From: Metarhizobium sp964253915
GTDB taxonomy: Bacteria > Pseudomonadota > Alphaproteobacteria > Rhizobiales > Rhizobiaceae
Direction: 5' to 3'
DNA length: 64,000 nucleotides
Assembly (NCBI RefSeq): GCF_964253915.1
Contig: NZ_CAXUSG020000012.1
Span: forward strand, 96,051 to 160,050
Below are positions 1-8,889 of the stretch, in pieces (position 1 is the stretch's first letter; each line of letters starts with the position of its first letter). The notes under the pieces were generated by a model. It did no database searches. It was not told where the DNA came from and saw nothing but the letters and a program-made list of their open reading frames with translations. The translations under genes were made by a program, and so were the position numbers.

Positions 1-768
1 GACATGATAACCGCTGTCGGCGTGATGCACTTCACCGGTGACCGAACGCGACAGGTCGGAGAGCATGTAGAGGCCGACATCGCCGACTTCCTCGATCGTC
101 ACGGTACGGCGCAGCGGCGCGTTGTATTCGTTCCACTTGAGGATGTAGCGGAAGTCGCCGATGCCGGAGGCGGCCAAAGTCTTGATCGGGCCGGCGGAAA
201 TGGCGTTGACGCGGATGTTCTTCGGGCCGAGGTCGACGGCGAGATATTTCACGCTTGCCTCGAGGGCCGCCTTGGCAACGCCCATGACGTTGTAGTTCGG
301 CATCACCTTCTCGGCGCCGTAATAGGTCAGCGTCAGCATCGAGCCGCCGTTCGGCATCAGCTTTTCGGCGCGGCGCGCCACCGAGGTAAACGAGTAGACC
401 GAGATCTGCATCGTCTTGGCAAAATTTTCCGCCGAGGTATCGACGTAACGGCCGGTCAGTTCGTCCTTGTCGGAGAAGCCGATGGCGTGCACGACGAAAT
501 CGATCGTGCCCCAGCGCTGCTCCAGTTCGGCGAAAACGGCATCGATGGTCGATTCGTCGCCGACGTCGCAATGGCCGGCCAGCACGCCGCCGAGTTCGGC
601 AGCCAGCGGCTCGACGCGTTTCTTCAGGGCTTCGCCCTGGTAGGTGAAGGCGATTTCGCCGCCCTGGGCGTGAATGGCCTTGGCAATGCCCCAGGCGATC
701 GACCGGTTGTTCGCGACGCCCATGATGACGCCGCGCTTGCCCTTCATGAGGCCCGATGCTTCAGCCAT
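1..768 (-). CDS. fabI: enoyl-[ACP] reductase (NADH), C-terminus cut by window edge
   Basis: This enzyme performs the last reduction of each fatty-acid elongation cycle, enoyl-ACP to acyl-ACP, in the cytoplasm. The N-terminus carries the nucleotide-binding segment GVANNRSIAWGIA of the FabI short-chain dehydrogenase family. The catalytic Tyr and Lys lie in YNVMGVAK, the FabI Y-x6-K arrangement. The ATG at 766-768 is preceded by a good ribosome site (AGGGAG). The 256 codons seen lack only the last residues of a protein that is usually about 270 aa. It lies 122 bp downstream of, and in the same direction as, the J-domain gene. Triclosan-type inhibitors target this family; nothing in the visible part suggests an unusual enzyme. 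Confidence 0.95.
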   Translation of the reverse strand, partial: MAEASGLMKGKRGVIMGVANNRSIAWGIAKAIHAQGGEIAFTYQGEALKKRVEPLAAELGGVLAGHCDVGDESTIDAVFAELEQRWGTIDFVVHAIGFSDKDELTGRYVDTSAENFAKTMQISVYSFTSVARRAEKLMPNGGSMLTLTYYGAEKVMPNYNVMGVAKAALEASVKYLAVDLGPKNIRVNAISAGPIKTLAASGIGDFRYILKWNEYNAPLRRTVTIEEVGDVGLYMLSDLSRSVTGEVHHADSGYHV

Positions 769-890
769 GCTTTGCTCCCTCGCAGATCAGATGGATGTTG
801 CCTATGACATAGGCGGCACCCCGGTTCAAGCACAGGGCCTATCATCAACTGTTAGGGAGCGTAACAAAGGGTGCAAACGTCACGAAATAT

Positions 891-2072
891 TCACAAAAAC
901 AGGCCTTCTCGCATGCTTCTCATGAGATCCGTGACCTTTTCGTCGGGTTTTTCCCAAAGCATCAGCCGGATTTCCACAACCAGGTCGCCACGGCCGCCTT
1001 CGGCCTTGGGCAGCCCGCCGTCCGCAATGCGGATCACCTGGTCGGAACCGGACCAGGCGGGCACCGTCACCTCGACGGGACCGGCCGGCGAATCCGCCAC
1101 GGCGGTGCAGCCGAGCACGGCGTTCTGCAGGTTGACGGGCAGGATCGTGTGAATATCGGCGCCATCGACCCGGAAATGTCCGCTCTGGTCGACCTTGAGG
1201 GTGATCACGGCATCGCCGCGCTGCATGCCCTGCAGTTTCAGGCCCTGGCCGGCAAGCCGGATAACCTGGCCGTCGCCGGCGCCCGGCTCCAGCCGGAAGC
1301 GGGCTTCGCGGCCTTCCGGCAGCGGCACGGTGATCCAGTTTTCCTTGAGAAGATCGGTGATGGTGACCGGGGCCGTTGCGGCCAGGTCCGGCGCTTTTTC
1401 CGGAACGGGTTGGATGCCGCGGATACGGCGCACCAGCGAACTGACGAGATTGATGGCCTGCGCCGGCAGCGATGTGGCAATGCCCTTCGAGGCCTCTTCG
1501 GTATCCCGTGCCGAAGCCTCGGCGGCATGGTTTCCCTCGCCCAGAACGCTTGCGGCGGCGGTATGCGTCGCCGCATGGGCGGCGGCTGCCTGGGCGCCGA
1601 AAATCCGCGAGATGACGTCCTCCGGTGTTTCCGCGCCGCCGGCTGCCGGGCCAGTTGCTCCCGCAGATGCACCGGCATTGCCCGAGGGGGCTGACGTTGC
1701 GCCGGCCGCAGGCTTCTGCGCCTTGGCTTTGGCGGCTTCGGCGCGAGCGAGTTCTTCCATCACCTTTTCGGCGTTGGCCTTGGCCACGCGCGCCTTTTCG
1801 GCGGCCTCGCGGGCTGCCTGCCGTTGCTGCTGGATCGTTTGCGCCTGCTGCTTGGCCTCTGCAGCCTTGACGCGTTCGTCATAGCGGCCGCGTTTCTTCG
1901 GGTCCTTGAGGATATCGTAGGCTTGCCCGACTTCGGCAAACTTCTTGGTCGCATTCGGGTCTTCACGATTATGATCGGGATGGACCGTCTTTGCGATGTT
2001 TCGCCAGGCAGACTTGATCTCGTCGGCACCAGCATCCCGTTTTACGCCGAGCACAGAATAGGGATCGCGCAT
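891..2072 (-). CDS. DnaJ-class J-domain chaperone without zinc fingers (CbpA-like)
   Basis: This is a co-chaperone expected to stimulate the ATPase of DnaK in the cytoplasm. Residues 1-65 form a J domain with the diagnostic HPD tripeptide at 31-33 (MRDPYSVLGV start). A long Ala/Glu/Lys-rich linker follows (about 70-230). Residues 250-390 are a DnaJ C-terminal substrate-binding region. No CxxCxGxG zinc repeats are present, so it is a CbpA-like type II protein rather than DnaJ. The ATG at 2070-2072 was chosen because the J domain starts there and GGTGGTG precedes it; an upstream in-frame ATG at 2177 would add 35 residues of no family similarity. It lies upstream of fabI on the same strand. 393 aa. 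Confidence 0.9.
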   Translation of the reverse strand: MRDPYSVLGVKRDAGADEIKSAWRNIAKTVHPDHNREDPNATKKFAEVGQAYDILKDPKKRGRYDERVKAAEAKQQAQTIQQQRQAAREAAEKARVAKANAEKVMEELARAEAAKAKAQKPAAGATSAPSGNAGASAGATGPAAGGAETPEDVISRIFGAQAAAAHAATHTAAASVLGEGNHAAEASARDTEEASKGIATSLPAQAINLVSSLVRRIRGIQPVPEKAPDLAATAPVTITDLLKENWITVPLPEGREARFRLEPGAGDGQVIRLAGQGLKLQGMQRGDAVITLKVDQSGHFRVDGADIHTILPVNLQNAVLGCTAVADSPAGPVEVTVPAWSGSDQVIRIADGGLPKAEGGRGDLVVEIRLMLWEKPDEKVTDLMRSMREGLFL

Positions 2073-2279
2073 ATCACCACCGGTTAACAACTCTATACGA
2101 CGCCGCACCTCTTCATTTGGGGCGGGCCGAAACGCAATACAACGAGTGCAATCCGATCCCGGCGAGCAAAATACCACCGGGGGCGCACATACCGGAAGAG
2201 TATGGCGGGAACTTACTAATCGGAGGTTACGCTATCGTAAGATTTCGCGCGATGCCGGCACGAATCAGCAGGGGAGGGG

Positions 2280-2732
2280 CTATTTGTTTTCCTGGAAGCT
2301 GAGCAGCTGCCAGTTGCCGTCGCCCGCAAGGCAGGCCTTGCCCTGGAAATTGGCGACGCCGACATAAGAATGACGGCTGGTCTCGAAGGCGCGGCACACG
2401 GTGCCGTCCTGGGTCTGCTCGCTGATGGCGCTGATGACGCCGGCGCTGCCGGTCGAGGCATTCGCCCAGGCCAGCGGCTTGCCTTCGAGCTTGGACATGT
2501 CGGCCGAAGTCACGGCGTTGCGCACCGTCACTTCGTCGGAAATGACGTCCTTGTTCTTGCCGTCGGCAATGGTGCTTGTCGAAATCGACTGGTCGACCTT
2601 CGAGCCGAACAGGTCCATGCCGTTGCCGACACAGCCCGACAGGCCGAGAGCCGCAGCTGCCAGGACAGCCGCCACACCAAACCTCGCGCACAAACCCTTT
2701 GTGTGGATGTTCGACTTTGCTATGTCTGTCAC
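2280..2732 (-). CDS. putative surface lipoprotein (RT0821/Lpp0805-like)
   Basis: A predicted lipoprotein of about 150 aa. After a short basic N-terminus comes a hydrophobic stretch ending in a lipobox, LSGC, so the mature protein should be lipid-anchored. The C-terminal half has the pattern CRxF...GxAC...DGxW, which resembles the small RT0821/Lpp0805 family of 17-kDa-antigen-like envelope proteins; that assignment is from memory of the family. The start is uncertain: a GTG at 2730-2732 fits the signal sequence, while an ATG at 2787-2789 would add 19 residues and leave only about 10 bp to the divergent pdxH start. No function can be stated beyond envelope location. Confidence 0.7.
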   Translation of the reverse strand: MTDIAKSNIHTKGLCARFGVAAVLAAAALGLSGCVGNGMDLFGSKVDQSISTSTIADGKNKDVISDEVTVRNAVTSADMSKLEGKPLAWANASTGSAGVISAISEQTQDGTVCRAFETSRHSYVGVANFQGKACLAGDGNWQLLSFQENK

Positions 2733-2799
2733 CTTGAGATGACCCGGGGATGCGAATCCCTGGGCATTGGTTAAGAAAGTCCGAGGCATTTTAGCTATC

Positions 2800-3420
2800 A
2801 TGGCAGACCAGGCGTTAACAACCGGTGACTTCACCGAGGTAAGCGAACCCTTTTCCCTCTTCGAGGCATGGCTGAACGAGGCGCAGGCCTCCGAAATCAA
2901 CGACCCCAACGCCGTGGCGCTGGCAACCGTCGATGCGGACGGCCTGCCCAATGTGCGCATGGTGCTGCTCAAGGGTTTCGACACGGACGGCTTTGTTTTC
3001 TATACGAATTTCGAAAGCCAGAAGGGTCAGGAGATCCTCGGGCAGAAAAAGGCGGCGATGTGTTTCCACTGGAAATCATTGCGTAGGCAGGTTCGCTTGC
3101 GTGGGCCTGTGGAAATCGTCACCGACGAGGAGGCGGACGCCTATTACCAGACCCGGCCGCGCGGCAGCCGCATCGGTGCGTGGGCGTCGAAACAGTCACG
3201 GCCGCTGGAAAGCCGCTTCGCGCTGGAGAAGGCGGTGGCCGAGTATACGCTGCGATATGCCATCGGCGACATTCCCCGCCCGGTCCACTGGTCCGGTTTC
3301 CGCATCCGTCCGCTGTCCATCGAGTTCTGGCACGACCGCCAGTTCCGTCTTCACGACCGCATCGAATTCCGCCGCGAGACGCCGGATGGGTCGTGGTCGA
3401 AGGTGAGGATGTATCCCTAA
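2800..3420 (+). CDS. pdxH: pyridoxamine 5'-phosphate oxidase
   Basis: An FMN-dependent oxidase that converts pyridoxine or pyridoxamine 5'-phosphate to pyridoxal 5'-phosphate, the last step of vitamin B6 synthesis and salvage. The protein (206 aa) has the family pattern throughout: the FMN-contacting segment RMVLLKGFDTDGFVFYTN, then FHWKSLRRQVR, and the C-terminal signature RPVHWSGFRIRP...EFW. The ATG at 2800 gives the usual rhizobial N-terminus (MADQAL); an upstream in-frame ATG at 2767 is less likely. It is transcribed divergently from the lipoprotein gene. It ends in a palindromic repeat region shared with the convergent deacetylase gene. Confidence 0.96.
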   Translation: MADQALTTGDFTEVSEPFSLFEAWLNEAQASEINDPNAVALATVDADGLPNVRMVLLKGFDTDGFVFYTNFESQKGQEILGQKKAAMCFHWKSLRRQVRLRGPVEIVTDEEADAYYQTRPRGSRIGAWASKQSRPLESRFALEKAVAEYTLRYAIGDIPRPVHWSGFRIRPLSIEFWHDRQFRLHDRIEFRRETPDGSWSKVRMYP

Positions 3421-3441
3421 CACCGGGACCGTTCGGGCGGC

Positions 3442-3602
3442 CCCTCATCCCCCTGCCGGGACCTTCTCCCCGCAGGCGGGGAGAAGGGGGTATGCCGCAC
3501 CGGTTTCTCCGATCTCAACGCTGCGTGGGGCAAGTCTCCTCTCCCCGCCTGCGGGGAGAGGGTTAGGGTGAGGGGCAGCCCGCCAAGCAAGTTGAGGGGC
3601 AG
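3442..3602. repeat. family A palindromic intergenic repeat (two units)
   Basis: Two copies of a palindrome built on CCTTCTCCCC...GGGGAGAAGG lie between the convergent pdxH and deacetylase genes, with the usual flanking CCCTCATCC / GGGTGAGGGG arms. It matches the other family A copies near 16.0, 36.0 and 46.5 kb and resembles the rhizobial intergenic mosaic (RIME-like) repeats. In this position it may also act as a bidirectional terminator. Confidence 0.8.
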
Positions 3603-3612
3603 CCCGGGAAGG

Positions 3613-4665
3613 CTAACTCCGCCCCATCAACCTGAACGGAATCCCCGAAGCCAGTGCCGCGACATAACGGCGTTTCTGGAAATGGCCGTTGAGGGACACT
3701 CTCGGCAGCGCCGTCAGGCCGGCGAGCGACGTCTCTGAAATCGTCCCGGGATTGGTGGTTACCGCGACCTTGAAGCCGAGCGCTTCCGCCAGTCGAAACT
3801 CCCGGGCCGAAGCCGCCGGCGGATCGCCGTAGGGATATGCAAACGTCGTCGGCATCTTGCCGGTGATCGTCTGCAGCCGATCTGCAGAAGCCGCCATTTC
3901 CCGCCGTGCCTCGCCCTCGTCAAGCAAGGCCAGCGCCCGGTGGCTGATCGTGTGCGCCCCGAGCGAGGCGAGCGGATGGGCGGCCAGTGACTTCAGCTCC
4001 CCTTCAGTCATCGTCGATCGGTCGGGAATGGCCTGCGCATCGATGCCGTGTTCGGCAGCAATCCGGTTCAGTCGCGCAATGGCGTCGGCCTCACCGGGAC
4101 GGAGGATGAAGCGTGCGATCCTGGCAAACGCGGCCTGCCTGGCGGCGTTGCTTGCAAGGTCGAGCCGTTCCTCGCCTTGGCCGAAGTCGAAGGAGAGGGA
4201 TGTCCGGGCGGCGAGCAGGTCGGCGGCCGTCTCCCACCACATCGTATGCGTCCGGTCGACATAACCGCCGCTGACGAACACCGTGAACGGCACGCCGTGG
4301 GCGGCAAACACCGGCAGGGCATGGGCGGCATTGTTGCGATAGCCGTCGTCGAGGGTGAAGGCGGCGAAGGGCCGCACCGATCGCTCCGCCAGCCGCGCCG
4401 GCACGGCGTCGAGCGCGACGAATTCGTAGCCATCCGCCTGCAATTGCCGGATCGCCCGATCGAGAAATTCCGGAGTGATTTCCAGATGGGCGTTGGGATC
4501 GAAACTGCGGGGTTGCTTCGGGCGCACATGATGCAGGGTGAAGATCACGCCGCGCCCGCGCGCCGCCTGCATCACGCCGGCACGGGCGAGCAGCCATGAC
4601 GCCTCGAGGCCGCCGGTGATGGCGGCCCGTTTCAGCCCGGCGCGCAGCCTCTGCTTCAGTCCCAT
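3613..4665 (-). CDS. polysaccharide deacetylase family protein (CE4/NodB fold)
   Basis: A 350-aa member of the NodB-homology family, which removes acetyl groups from sugar polymers. The first conserved motif is present as AFTLDDGYRNN (Asp-Asp pair of motif 1). The metal-binding histidines of motif 2 appear in SLGAHTISHRAL (H-x3-H). Later family blocks are TFAYPYGDPP (R/Y-x-P-Y-G) and a C-terminal LPRVSLNG. No signal peptide or membrane anchor is obvious, so the substrate may be a cell-associated glycan precursor; this is inference. The gene lies 81 bp downstream of the TSUP permease gene on the same strand. A perfect 7-bp hairpin in that gap (4712-4731) could limit readthrough. Confidence 0.85.
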   Translation of the reverse strand: MGLKQRLRAGLKRAAITGGLEASWLLARAGVMQAARGRGVIFTLHHVRPKQPRSFDPNAHLEITPEFLDRAIRQLQADGYEFVALDAVPARLAERSVRPFAAFTLDDGYRNNAAHALPVFAAHGVPFTVFVSGGYVDRTHTMWWETAADLLAARTSLSFDFGQGEERLDLASNAARQAAFARIARFILRPGEADAIARLNRIAAEHGIDAQAIPDRSTMTEGELKSLAAHPLASLGAHTISHRALALLDEGEARREMAASADRLQTITGKMPTTFAYPYGDPPAASAREFRLAEALGFKVAVTTNPGTISETSLAGLTALPRVSLNGHFQKRRYVAALASGIPFRLMGRS

Positions 4666-4746
4666 GATCCTTCGTCCCGATTTTTCGCAAGACTATCGGC
4701 AAGAGAGTTAAGCCCGGCTGAATCGCCGGGCCGGACAGGCAGCGGA

Positions 4747-5511
4747 TTATCGCAGCAGCGGATCGAGCAGCGGCAGGCCGAGGATTGCCGCCATGGCGAT
4801 CAGCCCATAGCAGACGCGCCGGAACAGCCGCTCGTCGGCGCGGCCGAACAGACGTGACCCGAGATTGAGGCCAAGCAGGTAAAGCGGTCCCGTCGCCAGC
4901 GCCGGCGCGACGACGGCAGTGACGAACAAGCCTCCGACCGCATAACTGACGACGCTGAAAACCGTCGAGACGGCAAAATAGAGAACGATGTTTGCCCGCA
5001 CGATATGGAAGGGAATGGCGCCGCCGAGCCAGTAGGCGACGATGGGCGGGCCGCCTGCCTGCGCCGTGCCGCTGAAGAGGCCGGCAACCAGTCCGACGAC
5101 CGCCGTTATCGCATCGGAGGGTTTGCCGTGATAACGCCAGCCGGACATCAGCAGCATGAGCAGCAGGATGACAAGCACGATGATCAGCCAGCGGACGAGC
5201 AGCGGATCGGCATAGGCGAGAAAGGCGGCTCCCAGCGGCACGCCGATCACCGCGCCGGCCGCCATCACCACCACGTCGCGCTTGTGAGCCTGCCGCCAGG
5301 CGTTCGGGATCATGCCGAGCGCGCCAAAACCGTCGATGACGAGCAGCAGTGGCGCGGCTATCCTGGGGCCGGCGATGGCGCTGGCGAGCGGCATGAAGAT
5401 CAAGGCCGCTCCGAAGCCGGAAAAGCCGCGCGCCAGGCCGGCGACGAAAGCCGCTATGCCCAGGAAGGCGAGTTGAGCGAAGGTGGTCCCGGCAAACATG
5501 GTCTGCAGCAT
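4747..5511 (-). CDS. TSUP family permease (TauE/SafE-like)
   Basis: An integral membrane protein of 254 aa with about eight hydrophobic segments in two similar halves. Each half starts with the family pattern rich in G-F-x-x-G (ARGFSGFGAALIFMPLAS, and LVAGLFSGTAQAGGPPIVAYWL in the second half). TSUP proteins are proposed exporters or importers of sulfite, sulfoacetate or other organic anions. The substrate here cannot be read from sequence, and no sulfur-metabolism genes lie next to it. It shares the strand of tldD upstream (65 bp gap) and the deacetylase downstream. Confidence 0.85.
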   Translation of the reverse strand: MLQTMFAGTTFAQLAFLGIAAFVAGLARGFSGFGAALIFMPLASAIAGPRIAAPLLLVIDGFGALGMIPNAWRQAHKRDVVVMAAGAVIGVPLGAAFLAYADPLLVRWLIIVLVILLLMLLMSGWRYHGKPSDAITAVVGLVAGLFSGTAQAGGPPIVAYWLGGAIPFHIVRANIVLYFAVSTVFSVVSYAVGGLFVTAVVAPALATGPLYLLGLNLGSRLFGRADERLFRRVCYGLIAMAAILGLPLLDPLLR

Positions 5512-5576
5512 GGCGTTTCCGTTTCAGAAAGGCCCTGCTTGCATCTGCCGGTGGTGGTTCGTCAAGCGGCGGACGC

Positions 5577-6989
5577 TCAGGTCCGCGTGCCGCCGACGGT
5601 GACCTGGTCCATGCGGATATGCGGCTGGCCGACGCCGACCGGCACCCACTGGCCGGCTTTGCCGCAATTGCCGATGCCGGTATCGAGCTTGCTGTCGTTG
5701 CCGATCATCGAGACGCGCTTCATCGAATCCGGGCCGTTGCCGATCAGCATGGCGCCCTTGATCGGTGCGCCGATCTTGCCGTTCTCGATCATGTAGGCCT
5801 CGGTGCAGCCGAAGACGAATTTGCCGGACGTGATGTCCACCTGGCCGCCGCCGAAGGAGACGGCATAGATGCCGTTCTTGACGGAGGCGATGATCTCTTC
5901 CGGCGTCTTGTCGCCGGACAGCATGTAGGTGTTGGTCATGCGCGGCATCGGCACATGGGCGTACCCCTGGCGGCGACCGTTGCCGGTCGGTTTCATGCCC
6001 ATCAGCCGGGCATTCTGTCGATCCTGCATGTAGCCGACCAGCCGGCCGTTATCGATCAGCACGTTGTAGCCGGAGGGCGTGCCCTCGTCATCGACGGAAA
6101 TCGAGCCGCGGCGGCTCTCGATCGTGCCGTCGTCGACGACGGTGACGCCGGGGGAGGCGACCATTTCGCCCAGCAGGCCGGCGAAGGCGGAGGTCTTCTT
6201 GCGGTTGAAATCGCCCTCCAGCCCGTGGCCGACCGCCTCGTGCAGCATCACGCCCGGCCAGCCGTTGCCGAGCACCACGTCCATGGTGCCGGCCGGCGCC
6301 TCGATGGCGTCGAGATTGACCAGCGCCTGGCGCAGCGCCTCGTCGGCGCCCTTGCGCCAGCTTTCGGCGGTCAGGAAGTCGTTGAAGCCGAAGCGGCCGC
6401 CGGTGCCGAAGGAGCCGGTCTCCTGCCGGTCGCCGTCACCCACCACCACGCCGATGTTCAGCCGCGTCATCGGCCTTATGTCGCGCACCCGGTGGCCGTC
6501 GGCGCGCAGAATGTCGACTGTCTGCCAGCTCGCCGCCACCGATGCCGTCACCTGCCGTACCTTGCCGTCGGCGCGCAGATAAGCGTCGATCTCCTGCAGC
6601 AGCGCCACCTTCTCTTCGAAGGTTGGCGCGCCGATCGGGTTTTCCTCGCCGTAAAGCTTGTGGTTGGTGCGCTGCGGCGCTTCCGAATAGGAGCCGGAGT
6701 AACCGCGCGTCACGGCGCCCACGGCATCGGAGGCCCGTTTCAGCGCCGCGACGGAAAGATCGCCGGCATGGGCGTAACCCACCGCTTCGCCCGCCACCGC
6801 GCGAAGGCCAAAACCTTGTTCCGTGTTGAAGCTGCCGCCCTTGAGCTTGCCGTTGTCGAAGGTCAGCGCCTCCGACTGGGCGTGCTCGATGAACAACTCG
6901 CCATCGTCGGCGCCCTTCAGCGCTTCGGCGACGAGGGTGCGCACGGTCGTTTCGTCGGCATCGAAAAGAGTGAGGAGATCGGTGGTCAT
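5577..6989 (-). CDS. tldD: metalloprotease TldD
   Basis: The D subunit of the TldD/TldE (PmbA) zinc protease, a cytoplasmic heterodimer that degrades unfolded small peptides and matures some modified peptides. The zinc site HEAVGHGLEGD (H-E-x3-H) is intact. The N-terminal TldD barrel and the C-terminal GRRQGYAHVPMPRMTNTY block are also typical. The ATG at 6987-6989 (MTTDLLTLF) was chosen because GGAG lies 9 nt upstream and it gives 470 aa, the usual family length. No TldE/PmbA partner is in this window. It lies between ialB upstream and the TSUP gene downstream. Confidence 0.95.
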   Translation of the reverse strand: MTTDLLTLFDADETTVRTLVAEALKGADDGELFIEHAQSEALTFDNGKLKGGSFNTEQGFGLRAVAGEAVGYAHAGDLSVAALKRASDAVGAVTRGYSGSYSEAPQRTNHKLYGEENPIGAPTFEEKVALLQEIDAYLRADGKVRQVTASVAASWQTVDILRADGHRVRDIRPMTRLNIGVVVGDGDRQETGSFGTGGRFGFNDFLTAESWRKGADEALRQALVNLDAIEAPAGTMDVVLGNGWPGVMLHEAVGHGLEGDFNRKKTSAFAGLLGEMVASPGVTVVDDGTIESRRGSISVDDEGTPSGYNVLIDNGRLVGYMQDRQNARLMGMKPTGNGRRQGYAHVPMPRMTNTYMLSGDKTPEEIIASVKNGIYAVSFGGGQVDITSGKFVFGCTEAYMIENGKIGAPIKGAMLIGNGPDSMKRVSMIGNDSKLDTGIGNCGKAGQWVPVGVGQPHIRMDQVTVGGTRT

Positions 6990-7106
6990 GGTGTCAGGCT
7001 CCATCGGCGCTGCGTCACGGGGCGGCATCGCCGCCCTCCGTGTTCTATATATAATGTCTGCTGCCAGCGATGTAGGCGTCGGGCGTTGCCGGGACAAGAG
7101 CCGCGG

Positions 7107-7664
7107 TCAGGGCAGGGCGTCGTAGCCCGAGGCAAAACCCTTGAGGTCGACCGGGATGCCGATGCCTTCTTCCGGCGACTGGAAGACGATGAAGGTCGCC
7201 TGGGCGCCGCTGCGCAGCGTCTTCAGCAGTTCTTCCTCCAGCACCACTTCCGCATAACAGCCGTCCGAGAAGCAGCGCACGAAATAGGCGCGACCGATGT
7301 CCTTGCCGTCGATGTTGAGGCCAAGACCGTTGGGCAGGAGCACGCCGAGCGGCGCCAGCACGCGCAGGATGCGCGACTTGCGGTCGGCGGTCTTCAGCAC
7401 CACGACGGACAGGCCGACTTCCGGGCGGTCCTCGGCGATGACGTTCTGCATCAGCGCGCATTGTTCGGCGCTGGCGCCGGCGGGCTGGTCGCAGACGATC
7501 GACCAGGCGCCGTGGTTGGATTTCACCGTGCCCGGCTGGGTCTGCGTCGTCTGGTTCTGGACCTGTTGCTGCTCTACCTTCTGCTGTGCGAAGGCAGGCG
7601 CCGCCATCGCGGCGATCAGGCCGGCGGCCAGCATGCCGGGCCGCGCAAGGGGATAAAAACCCAT
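7107..7664 (-). CDS. invasion-associated locus B (IalB) family exported protein
   Basis: A periplasmic protein of 185 aa. It has a clear signal peptide (hydrophobic core AAGLIAAMAAPAFA, cleavage after AFA), then a Gln/Thr-rich spacer, then the IalB domain with WSIVCDQP and the later paired Cys in FVRCFSDGCYAE. IalB was named from Bartonella, but the family is widespread in free-living rhizobia, so no link to invasion should be assumed. The ATG at 7662-7664 has GAGG five bases upstream; an in-frame ATG 24 bp earlier is less well placed. It is transcribed away from the oxidase operon and sits 117 bp upstream of tldD. Confidence 0.85.
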   Translation of the reverse strand: MGFYPLARPGMLAAGLIAAMAAPAFAQQKVEQQQVQNQTTQTQPGTVKSNHGAWSIVCDQPAGASAEQCALMQNVIAEDRPEVGLSVVVLKTADRKSRILRVLAPLGVLLPNGLGLNIDGKDIGRAYFVRCFSDGCYAEVVLEEELLKTLRSGAQATFIVFQSPEEGIGIPVDLKGFASGYDALP

Positions 7665-7988
7665 GAATACCTCTAGAATTCGAATCACTGAGCCATTTTT
7701 GGAGCCCGGGCCGGCAAATGAAAAGCCCCGCCTGCTTCAATTCCAGCCCAGTGCGGCGGAAATTGGACTGCGGGCCATAACCCATCATCCTGAAATTGTG
7801 GAAGGAGTTAACGCCGCGTCACAGGAAAACGGTATTATCTGGGCCAAAATTGAATTTGGGCAAAAATGCCGCACAGGGTTTTTTTGACAGATGTTGCGGC
7901 GGGGGGCAAACTGTGGTTTGAAGCGGAAGAATAGCTAGGATTCTGCGTTTGGGTTTGATCCACATCAAGCGCTTGAGGGAGATACGTT
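7665..7988. other. 324-bp divergent intergenic region ialB / cytochrome oxidase operon
   Basis: This gap separates the minus-strand ialB from the plus-strand ctaC and should hold both promoters. It is AT-richer than its flanks between about 7790 and 7890. The only site I can define is the FNR/FixK-type box at 7955-7968. No RNA gene or open frame of coding quality is visible. Confidence 0.6.
7955..7968. promoter_or_regulatory. perfect FNR/FixK-type box upstream of ctaC
   Basis: The sequence TTGATCCACATCAA fits the consensus TTGAT-N4-ATCAA of FNR/FixK/FnrN regulators without a mismatch. It ends 20 bp before the ctaC start codon, so it probably overlaps or follows the transcription start. That position would suit repression of the low-affinity aa3 oxidase when oxygen falls. 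The site is seen directly; the regulator and the direction of control are inferred. Confidence 0.6.
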
Positions 7989-8873
7989 GTGAAAAATAAA
8001 GCTTATGCAGTTCTGGCCTGTCTGGTCTGTCTGCTGTTTGCTTCCAGCAGTTTTGCCGATCAGCCGCTGGACTGGCAGATGACGCTGCAGCCCGCAGCGA
8101 CGTCGATCATGCATGAAATCCGCTGGTTCGAGCAGTACACGCTGTGGTTCATCGTTCCGGTCACGCTCTTCGTGCTGCTTTTGTTGATCATCGTGGTCGT
8201 CAAGTTCCGCGCCGGCGCCAACCCGGTGCCGTCGAAGACAAGCCACAACACGGCGATCGAAGTCGTCTGGACCGTCGGTCCGGTGCTTCTGCTGCTTTTC
8301 CTGGCAATCCCCTCCTTCAACCTGCTTACCGCGCAGCTCACCATCCCTGAGAATCCGGACCTGACGCTGAAGGCGACCGCGACCCAGTGGCAGTGGAATT
8401 ACGAATACGAGATGGAAACGCCCGTCGCATTCGATTCCTACCTGCTCAAGGATGCCGACCGCGCCGGCCTCGGCAAGGAAGACAAGTCGGTCTATCCGCG
8501 CCTGCTCGCCGTCGACAACGAAATGGTCCTGCCGGTCAACAAGGTCGTCCGCCTTCTGGTGACGGCTGCGCCGACCGACGTGATCCACGCCTTCGCGATG
8601 CCGTCCTTCGGCGTCAAGATCGATGCCGTACCGGGTCGCCTCAACGAGACCTGGTTCAAGCCGGAGCGTGAAGGCCTGTTCTACGGCCAGTGTTCCGAGC
8701 TGTGCGGCAAGGATCATGCCTTCATGCCGATCGCCATCCGCGTCGTCTCCCAGGAGAAGTATGACGCCTGGATCGCGGCGGCAGGCACGGACCTGGCAGG
8801 CGCGAACAAGACTTTGATGGCGGCAACCGATGGCAAGAAGTCCGTCGACGTTGCAGCAAACGACGCACAGTAA
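7989..8873 (+). CDS. ctaC: cytochrome c oxidase subunit II (CuA subunit)
   Basis: Subunit II of the aa3-type oxidase takes electrons from cytochrome c at its periplasmic CuA centre and passes them to subunit I. A signal peptide (hydrophobic to about residue 23) precedes two transmembrane helices (about 50-70 and 90-112) and a periplasmic cupredoxin domain. The aromatic relay QWQWNYEYE is present. All CuA ligands are visible: H200, then C235, E237, C239, H243 and M246 within GQCSELCGKDHAFM. The start is GTG with a GAGGGAG ribosome site. First gene of the oxidase operon; also called coxB. 294 aa. Confidence 0.97.
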   Translation: MKNKAYAVLACLVCLLFASSSFADQPLDWQMTLQPAATSIMHEIRWFEQYTLWFIVPVTLFVLLLLIIVVVKFRAGANPVPSKTSHNTAIEVVWTVGPVLLLLFLAIPSFNLLTAQLTIPENPDLTLKATATQWQWNYEYEMETPVAFDSYLLKDADRAGLGKEDKSVYPRLLAVDNEMVLPVNKVVRLLVTAAPTDVIHAFAMPSFGVKIDAVPGRLNETWFKPEREGLFYGQCSELCGKDHAFMPIAIRVVSQEKYDAWIAAAGTDLAGANKTLMAATDGKKSVDVAANDAQ

Positions 8874-8889
8874 GGTAGGGGTGAGGACA

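Noticed and set aside
5619..7676. 685-codon plus-strand frame opposite tldD and ialB
   Set aside because: Antisense to two well-supported genes; its protein is His/Gly/Ala-rich without recognisable folds.
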